DNA of 64,000 nt from Syngnathus acus (Eukaryota; Chordata; Actinopteri; Syngnathiformes; Syngnathidae). Below are positions 1 to 11,870 of this stretch, in pieces; position 1 is the first letter of the stretch; every line of letters begins with the position of its first letter. The notes below the pieces were generated by a model. The model ran no database searches. It had not been told where the DNA came from and saw nothing but the letters and a program-made list of their open reading frames with translations. The stretch is from positions 5,528,000-5,591,999 of the forward strand of contig NC_051098.1 in NCBI RefSeq assembly GCF_901709675.1, read 5' to 3'. Both the position numbers and the translations under genes were made by a program.

Positions 1-2392
1 TACAATAAAATAACATGACTCATCCTTGAAGGTTAGTGATAGATAAAATTATATTAATGAGTTCCAAGTGACAGGGCGGCAATTGTGCAAAGGTAGACAT
101 TGACATGACTTTTTTCCTCATTGGCTTCTGCTGGCTACACAACTACATCAACCTTGGAGAAAAGAGTTTAAAAAAAAGTTTGGAGCACAAAAAGAAAACA
201 ACATATACCTTGAGGGCAAAGAGGGCAGTAAGAGAGAAAAAGCAATATTGGAATATTTATTTCAACACAGTCGTGAAAGGGTTTTGTTACTGCTATTTGT
301 TAACAAATGGAAACGGCCGCCATTGACTATTTGAAAAAAAATAAAACAAGGTGAAGTATATGCGTGAGGCGCTCTTCAATAAGACCACACAAAATGGAAA
401 ATAGGAGGCAAAGTGAGGAGGAAAAAAAAGCCCAGCTAAAAACTCCAACAGCGGATTCAGCACCAGGGACAGCTCTGTTGCAGGAATCAGCGGCACAAGG
501 CGGAAAAGCTTTATCCTCAGAGAAAAGCCAAAAGCGCCTCTCCTCTCAACACGTTCTGATATATTTCACTCTAATTCTCTTGCTACATCCCTTATACACG
601 CGCACAGCCACACAAGCACACTCATGCTTATCCGTGTTACGTCTCCTGCTCCACCTTTTCTCACATAACGATTCAGCCGTGCTTGTTTCGCTAACTAACC
701 CTCCACAGAATGTACTCCTGTCATAACTCCGCCTGGTGGTGAGTTGCTTTGTGCCTCAAATGAGTTCGAAATCGCAGAATTCTAAGAAGGCTTGGGAAGA
801 ACGGTTTTTTTCTTGAAAATGTCCTGACGTGAAGGGCTAAAATGAGTCATGGAGGAATTTTCAATGTGAACAGACTGAGTGATATGTGAAGCTGACGCAT
901 TAAAAATTGTCAAGCTGTATTTACAGCATTTATGATCATTAAACCAGCAAACAGAGATAATGACGTCAAGCAGTTATAAAGTGTATTAAGAATATTGTAA
1001 TTCAGCTATTGGAAGTGGTGAATCTTGCTTGTGAACAACTGAGGAAGCTCACTTCACACCCTTTCACCTCTTTCCAATTAACATGTTCACCTGTTGGATG
1101 TTCCTGTTATTTTTAAGCTTTTCTCATCTTTCCCAGTCTTTTGTTTCCCCAGACCCAGCTTTTGTAGGAATATGTTACAGGCATCAAATTCAAATAGATT
1201 TGGAAAAAAAAAAAACATTTAATTGAGCAGACTAAAAATATGTTTTCACTGTGTTCTGTTTTTATTTGCATTTTACACAAGATCCTAAATTCATTTGAAG
1301 TGGGGTTTGTACAATTGCAAGAAATTTAAGGAATTCATCAGCAACAGTGTCAGAGAATCAAAGATCTGGACAAATCTTTTCACATATCCGGCAAAGACCA
1401 AAAACCAACATTGAATGCCCATGACATTCACTCGCTCAGGCGTCACTGCATTAAAAACCGGAATCATTGTGTCATGGCTATTGTCACGTGGGATCTTGAA
1501 CACTTCAGAAAACCATTGCTAGTTAACAGTCCATCACTTTATCTACAAATGCAAATTAAAATTCCACCTTGCAAAGAAAAAGCCATATATCACCAACAGC
1601 CCAAAATGTGTCTGGCTTCTCTGACCCCAACCTCATCCGAGTTGAACTGAACCAAAGTAGAAAATTGTGCTGTGGTCTGACAAGTCCACATTTCAAATCG
1701 ATGCTCCCTGGGCACTTAAGCAGCCCCCTGCCCTAGTGGGTGCTGCTAACAGTGTGTGTTTGCTGTGATGGATCAATTACAGATGCCAATTTTTTTTGTA
1801 CATGTGTACACAAGAAAAAGAGATGATTGTCTTCATCTTAAACTGTACAATGTCTTATATTATAAAATTGGACTGCTTTAAAAATATTGGAATTGTTTTT
1901 AAGTGCGGACTGATGGAAGCCTGATGGAGTGCAGTGGATATAGTGGAAGCAGAGTTGGTTAATGTGTTTATCCCAGGGCTCAAGATGAAAAGAGTGATGG
2001 GGAAGAGATAAGAGGAAGAGCAAGCGAGAGAGAGAGAGAGTGAGAGAGCAAGAGAGAAGGATAGAGAGAAAGAGAGAGACAGAGAGTGAGAGAGAGGTCA
2101 ATAGGGAAAACTCGGCAGAGTGACATGGAAACGGAAGGACTCCCAGGGAGAGGGTGACAAAGAGGTTTTATTTGCTCATTTTGTATTCTGAACACTGTCA
2201 ATTTGTTACAGGTCACTCAGCTCTCAATCCAATACACGTCATTGGGCACCGTTACAGGGAAAACAAGATTGTCGATCGTAGGTTATTCTTGAGTTCATCA
2301 CCAAATACAATATGAAAAGTGAAAGTAAATTAGTCATTAACATTACAAACTGATTAGACTTTATTTGAGAAGCAGAATTAACCTTTTGCCCT
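1..2392. other. Intergenic, no gene recognised
   Basis: AT-rich unique sequence with short open frames lacking any recognisable domain, plus the GA tract at 2,023-2,098. Confidence 0.7.
2023..2098 (+). repeat. Imperfect (GA)n tract
   Basis: Purine-only stretches of gagaga interrupted by single t or c. The minus-strand serine/leucine-rich open frames here are by-products of this low-complexity sequence. Confidence 0.9.
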
Positions 2393-2470
2393 ATGTCAGC
2401 TGGCATTTGCTCTCACCCACCTGCAAGACTGCAAGATAAGTGGTAGAAAATGAATGACTGAATAAATCTA
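2393..2470 (+). mobile_element. Diverged LINE2-like/SINE 3'-tail fragment
   Basis: The order tgtcagctggcatttgctc, cacccacctgcaagac, gataagtggtagaaaatg and a tail of aatga-type repeats matches the 3' end also present at 43,414-43,605. Heavily mutated and truncated. Confidence 0.5.
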
Positions 2471-2813
2471 AGCTGTCAGCTCACAAATTGCATTCTGTTG
2501 TCAACTGCGGAGTTCAAGTTTTGTGGCATTTTAGATTTTGTGTTGTGAATGTCTGCCTCTGCTGGGTGACAACACAATACTTAAGGGAAGGTAGAGCAGC
2601 ATACGACCAGCAAAAAAAAATGCCTTTACCAACTTGTTGCTTACTTTATAATGACTGACCCGCTTTGGTACAGGGATTAATATTTTTAGAGCACAGCAAC
2701 ATCGTGATATGCTGTATGTGGTTGTTACATCAGACACACAGAGAGAAAATTCTGAGTTTTGTAGCTTGGCTACTTTCAAATTTGTCTTAAAATATTTAAT
2801 AAGACAAACACTC

Positions 2814-2912
2814 AGGACATGCAAACTCCACAGTAGCAGGCCTGAATTGAGATCAAAACCAGGAAGTTGTTGACTGTGAAGCCGACGCACATCACTGCGC
2901 TACCACATTGCC
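2814..2912 (-). mobile_element. tRNA-like head of a SINE, fragment
   Basis: The reverse complement begins ggcaatgtggtagcgcagtg, continues gcgtcggcttcacagt, ggttttgatct and ends gtggagtttgcatgtcct. This is the order of A box, B box and following unique segment of the common teleost tRNA-headed SINE. The B box is degenerate and the 3' tail is absent, so it is an old, truncated copy. Confidence 0.65.
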
Positions 2913-4150
2913 AACATAAATTCCTGAAATTGCAACAAGTATAATAGCTATCATAAAACAACCGTAATATGTACTTGGAGGACAAAGCTGTGTTTTGTTC
3001 ACCACAGGAGGCTGATTGGCCAGCATTTTGCAAACACCTGTAATAATTCGATTCAGATTAGTTGCTGTTCAACAGTTTTTAGGATTCAAAGAATAGTCGT
3101 GCCTCTTCATGTATTATATTTTTGTGCCAGTCACTGAAGCATGATGAGCCGCATACTCTGGCAGGGCTTCCTTCCCTCCTGTGCTGCATTACACATGACA
3201 CTTTGCAGCACAGGAAAGATATGGACCAAGACCACCGTGTAAAATCATGCCATAGCTCAGCATGACATTGAACTGTACAGCACAGTATGAAAACTATGCC
3301 ACAGTTGAATACGGCAAGGGCAGCAGCTTTCCAGATTAAATGGGAACAAATCGGAATGATCTTGCACAGACTGCTGCCCCACTGAGCTCTTGCTTAAAGT
3401 ATGGCACGTTAAAGCTTAAGACTGCATAGTATGGCACTGAACGACAAAATGAGTTCTGGGCAAATATTGTGGGTTTTGCCAATTCCGCACACGGCACGGG
3501 TGCCAAGTGATTTTGTTTTGGATTAACCAAGACTCACAAAAAAACAAACTAATAACATCATGCTCTGTGGTGGTCTGTCAATGAACCCCCTCATTCAAAG
3601 CATCATGGGGTCGCTTTCAGCCACCTCACTCAGTCATCTGATCATCATGATCGTACTCGGCTCAGACCAAGCTAACAGGAGTGTAAAAAGAATTGACATA
3701 GGTGACACCGAGAAACTGAACGTACATCGTGAGTAGTATGTGAGATGCCCCTGCTGCTCTAGAGAGCCCTCAGTCCTGCTGTGCTCACCTCTGTTCCGTG
3801 CTGAGGCATTCTGTTTCATGCCAAGCAGGCTAACTACAGCCTTATGCTCCGTTGGTGCAGAACGTCAACTTCATCTGCTGCAGTGCCCTGTCGCCTTGTG
3901 TGTATTGAGTGGATGAATAAATATCAAGAGAAACCGACCGAGAGAGTGACGGCACTACGAATGCTGCAATGAGGCTGACAATGGTGTGGAAAAAGACTGT
4001 GTCCAACATTTTACAGAAAGGAAAATAAACTACAATTCATGATAAAAAAAAAAGGGTGGAGAAGAATGGATAATATAAACATCTAACATAAATTTTTAAA
4101 TTAGGTATAATTTTTCTCACATTTGTAGCTATCCTATTTGAAAACTTAAC
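2913..4150. other. Intergenic, no gene recognised
   Basis: Between the SINE head and the first TIR element. Only short, unsupported open frames; nothing recognised. Confidence 0.65.
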
Positions 4151-4566
4151 TACCGTATTTTCCGGACTATAAGGCACAGCTAAAAACCAAACATTTTCTC
4201 AAAAGCCGACAGTGCACCTTATAGTCCGGTGCGCCTTATATATGGACCAAATTCCTAAATTTAAACTGGCCCGAAGCATTGTGTCATGAAATCAATCATA
4301 AGTGGCCCACTGAAGACTATGAATCATGAATCAAAAAGACTATGTATCATTATTTTGTGATTATAAAGTAATTTGTTGCGTCTGAAGTTGAAATAAAAAA
4401 GATAAAATGGAGAATGATTTGATTTGGATTAGAAATCTGACATGATGCATTAATGATGCACTTTATAGTCTGGTGCGCCTTATATAAGGACAAAGTTTTA
4501 AAATGGGCCATTCATTGAAGGTGCGCCTTATAGTCCGGTGCGCCTTATAGTCCGGAAAATACGGTA
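4151..4566. mobile_element. TIR element (MITE-like), ACCGTATTTTCCGGAC family, copy 1
   Basis: Begins taccgtattttccggac and ends with the reverse complement, gtccggaaaatacggta, so the terminal inverted repeats are visible. Flanking TA on both sides suggests a TA target site. The subterminal parts repeat the motif ggcgcaccggactataa in both orientations. It is 416 bases with no coding capacity, so non-autonomous. The same family occurs inverted at 29,802-30,440. The superfamily is not certain. Confidence 0.8.
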
Positions 4567-6384
4567 CTGTAGGAGTGATGCTTTATGTTGCGATGGAAGC
4601 TGTAAAGTTAAACAAAACTGACCTTGTCTTCTCTCTCTAATGAGCACATTTCTAATCCCATCCATTCTGGCGATATCTAAAGAAAAACCTGAACATCTTC
4701 ATTTCCGCCACCTCCAGCTTTGCTTCCTGTCATGTCTTCAGTGCCTTTGTCTGGCAGACCTCACTACTGTCTTTTAAATTCTCCTCTTCATCTTTTTATG
4801 ATATCACATATTGCTGAAAAGACTTATTTTAATGACAGTTGAGGCCTGCTTTACTAAAGATTTGCGTATGCTAACGTAGCACAGATCATATCAGAGGCGG
4901 GGAAAAATTTTTGTGAGCATTTGTAAATGGCACAAACAAAAATCATTGCAACACTCAGCAATGCCATATTGGCGACTCCGAATGATCAATGGTTTGATTT
5001 GGAGACAATCACAAGAAGGGGTCATGTAATATGTCTGGGTCAGAGTACAGTGAAAAAGACTTCAGACCTTTGTTGTTTTTTTAATGATGGATTTATTTTC
5101 TGTAATATGTTTGTTTGGCTGCCACTTCCAATTCCATCACATTAAAGTTCATTTCGCACTTGGTGTGCTCGTCCAAGTTTAACCATGGTGAACACAAAAT
5201 TCTTCTGAATATGGCTGCCTCCACCACTTTTACACCTGTTGCCAACAGCCTGCACATTCTGCTAGAGTGAGTGAATGTGTAATTTTGTGCCGGTTTTTTG
5301 AGGATCTTATTAAAACATTGCAATCTTGACAGATCACATGCAACACACCCACCAACAGTGTGTGTGCGCAATCTGTTAGGATGAACACAGTTAAGTACCA
5401 GTTGTTTTGGACATTAGCAACTAAGGCCCGTAGAATGTCCGAATTTAGAACTTACACTACTCGTCCTACAGCTTTTCATATTATTTAGTTTAAAAAAAAA
5501 AAAAATACCATCAAGCATCATGTAAAGCAAGAGGAATGGAAAGACTATACTGTGGACTTGTTAGTATCCGCAGACGATAGGAACAGACTCAAAATAGAAA
5601 AAAAATCCACAAATAATTGTATTTCTTTCAAAGCCATTATAATTCTGTACATTCATCATTTCAAACATACAAATACCACAAACTATGTCTAGAATTTTAA
5701 AGCATTTTAAATACTGCCAAGCTCCTTCAAAAATTATTGTAGCACTGCAATTGTTAAGAATCAAGTGAACCTTTAGAAAACCAGAGAGAAGCGTTGTGGG
5801 ACCAATCGACCTTTGATTTCGTGCCAATATACTGAAAATGAAGGCCAATATAACAAATGTTTTCCTGGTGTTCACATGCAGCCATGTAGCCAAGCATCGA
5901 TTTAGTAGCAAAGCCGTCACTGGCCGAGGAGGAATTCAATTTCAACCGGAAATGAATTCGAAATGGTCTTGGGCCACTTCCACAAGACATAATCCAGTAT
6001 TTCAGCTTTCAGGCAACTGATGTTCTGAGTTATGATCTGATCCAGCTGTGCATTAAAATCATTAGATACAGCATGTTAAACTATGAATTTGCAATTTACT
6101 GCCATAAAGCTCATGTTTCTGTATTAGTTTCAGATTACATTTATCTGGTATTTGTACCACCTAATGCGGAAATCCTCATTCAAATCTTCATCCTCAGAAG
6201 TAATTACGAGTTTTATGAAGAATTATTATAGTGTTAACATTTTCAAACTCCTTGGATTGGTCAATCCTGATAAAAAAAAAATCTATCGTACAGATGCGTG
6301 AAAAATATAAAATCTGCTAAACTGTGACAGGATATTTTGGACCGCTGGTGGCTTTTATGTGATACACAGGCGGCCATTCTGGCC

Positions 6385-6446
6385 CAAAGTCAGCTGGGAT
6401 AACTTCCAGTTACCCCCAACAAAACATAAGGAAAATTGATGGATGT
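6385..6446 (+). mobile_element. Diverged LINE2-like/SINE 3'-tail fragment
   Basis: Contains aaagtcagctgggataac, ttccagttaccccc and gaaaattgatggatg, the order of the fish LINE2-like tail. Short and degraded, so the call rests on motif order only. Confidence 0.4.
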
Positions 6447-6999
6447 TATCTTGCGCAGGCGGCACATCCACGGCCCTGTGCTTAACCTTTTGCCACAGCA
6501 GCTGGCACCACAAATATGTCGCATAGGGCCATTGCATTTATGCACGTCATCATCTTTAGCTGATAGCAGTAAGTGCTCCAGCTGAGCTAAATATTCAAAA
6601 CGCTCACACTGTACTAGTGGCCTTAGTTACTGGGCCTTTGGCTGTTTGCTGTTTAATATGCAAGATGGTGGCATTAAGGGGCTAAGCGTGCTGTTGCTAT
6701 CGTTATTAATATGCACCATAAGGCTGCACTTGCACAGTGCTAGAGCTGCAAGCTCTAATGCCCTGGGAGATCCCTGCCGCTGACCTTTTGCTGACAGGAT
6801 GAAACCTGACACGGATACACACATGGTAATGAGGGCTGTGAAGAGAGCAAGAAGAAGAGTGAGAATGGCCATCTTGTGTCAAAGCAAGTGTGATGGAGTA
6901 GATAGGAGCAAGATTGAAATGCAAACATGTAGGGGACTATAAAAGAAATTAGGAAATGGACATACATTACAGGGTTATGAAAATAACCATTTTTTATCT

Positions 7000-7990
7000 T
7001 TGGGAGGATAGACAAAAGCTGATCTGAAGTGAATGGATGGATGCCATTTCTGGACAGGACGTGACAGAAATGGAGACCAGCAGAGGGAGAGGAGAATATG
7101 TGACGCAATGAGGGCACAGACGAAGAGGGATGCATGTGATGGGCTGATTGTGGAAAAGGACAGGTGTCTGCCAGCATGAAAAAAATGACAATGGTATAAA
7201 TAGAAGAGACAACAATGTGACTTGGGTAGGAGAAATACCAGTCAATATTGAGAAGACAAGAGGAAGATGGAAGGTGAAAGGAGAGAAAGAAGAAAGATTG
7301 TAATCGAAGCAGATCATCACGATTCCCTCACAGCAGTTTGAGTGAGGCTGCAATTTAATGCTCTGGCAAGTCACAACGAGCTTGTCTATGCATGCGTTTG
7401 AGAGTTACGAGTGGGCTGGAGGCAGACAGTTTGACACCCACCGGATTCAAACGCTAAAAAACAAATGAGTGACTCCGAGTCACAGACAGAAGGAGCAGAA
7501 TGTTCCTCATTGTTGGGACTCTCTGTTTTAAAGATCAGTCATGGTTGGGAGAATGAGTCCGATAAGAGACGTTGAGAAATGAAAGGGGCAGCAGAGAGGA
7601 AAGTGGAGGGCAATGAGAAACTGTGCAAGGAGCAGCAACACGTAGAGAAAAATGAATGAGGCCAAAATAAAGAATGGCCTTGGTGAGTAGACAGATCCAT
7701 GTGTTTAGGAGAGGAGTGAAGGAAGCAAGCAGAAAAATGAAGACGGGAGCGCAAACCAGCGAGGATCAAGGACTTAACCGGAGAGGGATGCAAAGATGAG
7801 AGGATGATGAAGGACATGGGGAGAGGGGAGAGCAGAAGAAAAGAGGATAGGGGGAGGTGAGGATTTGGGAAAATGGGGAATGAGATGGGGCAGTAATGGA
7901 GAGGAGAAGAAAGGAAAAGTCGAGGAGAGAAGATAGGATTAGACGAGGGTTGGAAACAGAGGAGGGGAGGGAGCGCCATATGGGACAGGA
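7000..7990 (+). repeat. Long purine-rich tract
   Basis: The plus strand is strongly enriched in A and G, especially 7,540-7,990 (runs such as gagaggggagagcagaagaa). The asymmetry produces long minus-strand open frames rich in S, P, L and F that show no domain or conservation signature. I see no gene here. Confidence 0.7.
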
Positions 7991-10900
7991 GATGAGACAG
8001 AAATGAGTTCCTTTTTTTTATCCAAAATAGAGTAATCCCCCACAAAACTGTTGAGATAAAGGAGTTGAAATAACAAGTTTGGGAAAGTGGCTTGGACTTG
8101 TTAATGGAATGCTGATTTCATATCCAAATCCTGGGATGTATAAATATCAGCAGGTGGAATCGGAATAGCTCCATAATCTTTCAAATGTATGAAAATGCAT
8201 TGTATGTAACATTGAACGTGTTTCCTGGCATTTATTTTTCTTTGTGAAAGGTTTTATGGTGCTTTCTTGTGAATTTCTGAACAAATATTTCGTTTTATAA
8301 CGACTGTTTCTTAGAACTGCTTTCCTGCCGTGTTGCTTGAAGTTGATGGCTATTACAGATGAGGATGACTGGTTGAAGTTTGTATGTAGAATTAAAAGTT
8401 CAATTTGATTTAATTTCTGTAAAGAAAAACACAATTTCATGTTTTAAATTGCAATAGAATGCCTTGTGTTTCACATATGTTTTTATATGTCCTCAATTTA
8501 ACACTGGTCAATTAGAAATGCACTCCTTTTGGGTTTTTAGGAAAACAATGTAGGCCAACCGCTATGTAAAAGTGGCAATTAACGGTGTCTTTTTGGAACA
8601 ATGTTCCCTTGCTGTTTTCTTTAATGCTGGGTGAGCTCTTCAGATTCATGGAAGAAATTGCATTTGAATTTGCATTAATTTGGAAAGGAGCAGCTATACT
8701 GCTCTTTTGTTTTCTTTTGGGCCGTACTATAATATGGTATTAAAAATTATTGCGACATACCATAATGGGGCAGAGTGTTTTTGAGTCATTTAACATTTTG
8801 TGTTTTAACAGAAAACAAAGAGTTACAGGTTAATAATGCAAAACTGAAGCAGTCATAAAATATGAGTCTCTCACTTCCTAGAATGTGAAAAATACTACTA
8901 CAAGTAAATGCAACTTGGGTCTCATTATAGCCCAGAAAGAAAAGAGAAACAAAAATGGTTGATTATGCCTGTGTGAGTGCCTCATCCATCAAGTCCAAAA
9001 CAAAGTGTGCCACCGATAGACAGTAGGAGTGGGATTGCTTTTTCACTACAGCATGACCACCTTGGCTGACATTACAAGAGGATGTGAGTGATGAGGAGAG
9101 AGACATCTGGAGGAGGACAAGTAGGAAGAGAAAATAAAGAGAGAAATATAAAGAAGAGGTGAGGTGTTGTTACGAGAAACAATCTGACCTAAAATGAAGT
9201 CGAATTTTAACAAACAAAATGGAACATAGGACTCTTGCTTTTCTTTGACAAGATATCACTGAGATGTTATTGCTGTTGTTGGGTAAATAAAAACAACTAC
9301 CAAAAAAAATCCTGTGTGGGCCTCTAAGATGTAGAGAATAGTCATCCCAGGGATTTGAAGGAGAATGACTTATCACAAGGAAACACACATGATGGAAGTG
9401 GAGTGGCACGTCTAAGGTCTCACAGACACAGATGCAGAATGTAGACTGTCTTTGAATAATGCATTGAGAAGTAGAAAAACACCAGCATCAAGAAATGGGA
9501 GCGGGTTCAAGGAGTGTCATTATTTGGTGCCACTGAGAAGTGAGAAACTTTACCACAGTGCAAATATGACTAAATACTAATCTTGTCTCATGCCATTAAT
9601 TTCTTGCTTCGAATTAAATTAGAGGAAATCACAAGTCAACCATCTTGTTGAGGTTCCATTTTAAATAGCATAGGTTCCATCATACTTCAAAAACAAGTTT
9701 TCTATTCACGGACCAGATCATTTCTTGTATCCCTGTCAACTTACATCATTCACAGCTGTGATTCAAATGTTCTCCATTTGTTTTTATGATAAAAACTGCA
9801 TTGGACATTTTTTCACTATTGCATTATGTGTGTCCTGGTGAATATGGCAGGGGTGTCGTCTGATGTGGTGGAATTGAGTAAATCACTCGCTTGCTTTTAC
9901 TTCTGTGTGACCAAGCCAAAGCTTTTATAACCCCACCACGTACTATGAACAGTAATTCAGTGATGGTCGACCATGAAGCTTGAAAGCGCAGGACTTTTGT
10001 AAAACGGATTTATGGGTGCTTAGCTAAAGGATGTTGACAACTGAGGTGATCAGCTCTTCTTTTCGCAGATCCCCCGTGCAGGCATGAAATAGCGTCTCTT
10101 CATCCTCGCGATTTTACTCCTCTGCCCACGCGGACGTTTTGTATGGAATGCTGCTTTGTGTAACTTGTGGCACTGGCAGAATTAAATTTCGTACAAACAC
10201 AATATGATGATGCCATCTTATGAAATTGATAACATTCGAAATGAGTCTTTAGCCGAGTGTTTTTAAACTTCAATTCTATTGCTCCTATTTTCACTCCCAG
10301 TGCAAATCTAGCACAAGGTGCAGTCTACTTTTCCACATGGTCGGAGTTTCTTTTTTGTGGGCATTTTCTGTAGAAATTGGCATTTCTGAGACAAAACACA
10401 GTTGACTCGACTTTGACCCAATCGAATCGGCTCCTCTCATTTCCTTTATATATTCAGTACAGGTAACTACATGGTGGACACATAACTAAAGCCCTAAATG
10501 GAGTCCATGCAGGAGATTGCCATGCGTAAAGTACATTTACAACGAACTGCAATAGGATCTCTACTTGAAGATAATAAAATTGGGCGCTTGGAGACCACTT
10601 TCAACCTCTGACCGTGTGTCTGCCAGGGGGCCGTGACAGCGCAAATCATTTTTTAAAATGCACTGTGCTGCAGCAGCTTGCATGGATATGTGAAAATACC
10701 ATAACATTTACACCACGGCTTAAGCCAGATTTGCACTGGGTACGAAAACAGAGCCCACGATCTTTCCCTGAGATACCCTAAGGATGAAGAATGTATATAA
10801 ATATCACTACAGCGATGCTCAAAATGTTATTTATACATTTGCTGAATTTCTCAAGACTTTCCATTCAATGACATTTTCAAAGAGACTTTGTTAATGCAAT

Positions 10901-11744
10901 ACATTAACAGTCCCCGTGAGAGTTGTCATTCAAGCTGTCGCTCGACTGTCTGCTTCCTTTTATAAAATAAATTAGGAACGTGCGTGAATTTAATGAACGG
11001 CTTTTTTGGCATCAATATGAAATCAACTTCAAAGCAGGTGATAGTGGTACTACAAGAAAGCAAAATTAGAAAAAAAGAAATAAGACAGGTGTTTATTCAG
11101 ACAGTTTATTCTGATGGATTGTAAGCCTGGTCATCAATCTCTGCCCCCCTCTGATAAATATTGCTTTGGTAAACATCCCAAAAAACATTCTGAATGCTTT
11201 GTAAAAGCCATCTATCATTTTTAAAGAGCCATCTATCACCATCCTCACCAGCTTGGCAATAGAGATGACTAAATGTGGATGGGTGAAAGAGAAACTTTCA
11301 TTAAATGTAAATGATTATCTGAAAGCACACACAAAAAAAAGCTCCATAAGAAAATGTTGACTTTTGATGATACCTTCAACTAAACTTTTGTTCTGTAGAG
11401 CATTACTGAGTGAGAAAACTGTCTGGAGGTAACCACACAGATGTAATACTTGCACAGCAGTGCAAAGTTATACATTACTGCTTTAGGAACAAAATGATTG
11501 ATTCCTAATCATGGGATGAGGGTAGCATGGCTCCGTGATAATGATTGTCATTTTCACCATAGCAGTCTGCGCAACTTTTACACACACTGTCAACAACACA
11601 CGCAATCACTTATGAGTGAGTACACAATTTAGTACACACTTGCTTTTTTTTTTTTATTTTAGTAAAAGACTGTAATCTCATTTGATCACATGCAACATGT
11701 CGTCTAACAACATGCACAACCTGTTGATAAATAAATGGATAAAT

Positions 11745-11755
11745 AAATGAATAGA

Positions 11756-11786
<31 letters not shown>
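11745..11786 (+). repeat. (AAAT)n microsatellite
   Basis: A run of aaat/ataa units with slight variants at its left end (aaatggataaataaatga). It lies 85 bases from the tail of the LINE copy but is separate from it. Confidence 0.9.
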
Positions 11787-11787
<1 letters not shown>

Positions 11788-11870
11788 GCCCTATGTGACG
11801 TGAAGCAGTGTGGAAAGCGAATAATATTCTGATGGTAATATTTGTCTTGAAGAGGGACAATTTGACATAT

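Larger units (their letters stand above)
4567..11744. other. Intergenic, no gene recognised
   Basis: AT-rich sequence including the purine tract and one repeat scrap at 6,385. No splice-bounded conserved coding segment was recognised on either strand. Confidence 0.65.

Noticed and set aside
6755-7374. Overlapping minus-strand open frames of 126-140 residues
   Set aside because: The same purine-tract effect; two frames are open in the same place, which indicates low stop density rather than coding.
7539-8045. 168-residue minus-strand open frame
   Set aside because: Composition is almost only S, P, L, F and H because the plus strand is purine-rich. No domain, no splice context and no family resemblance.
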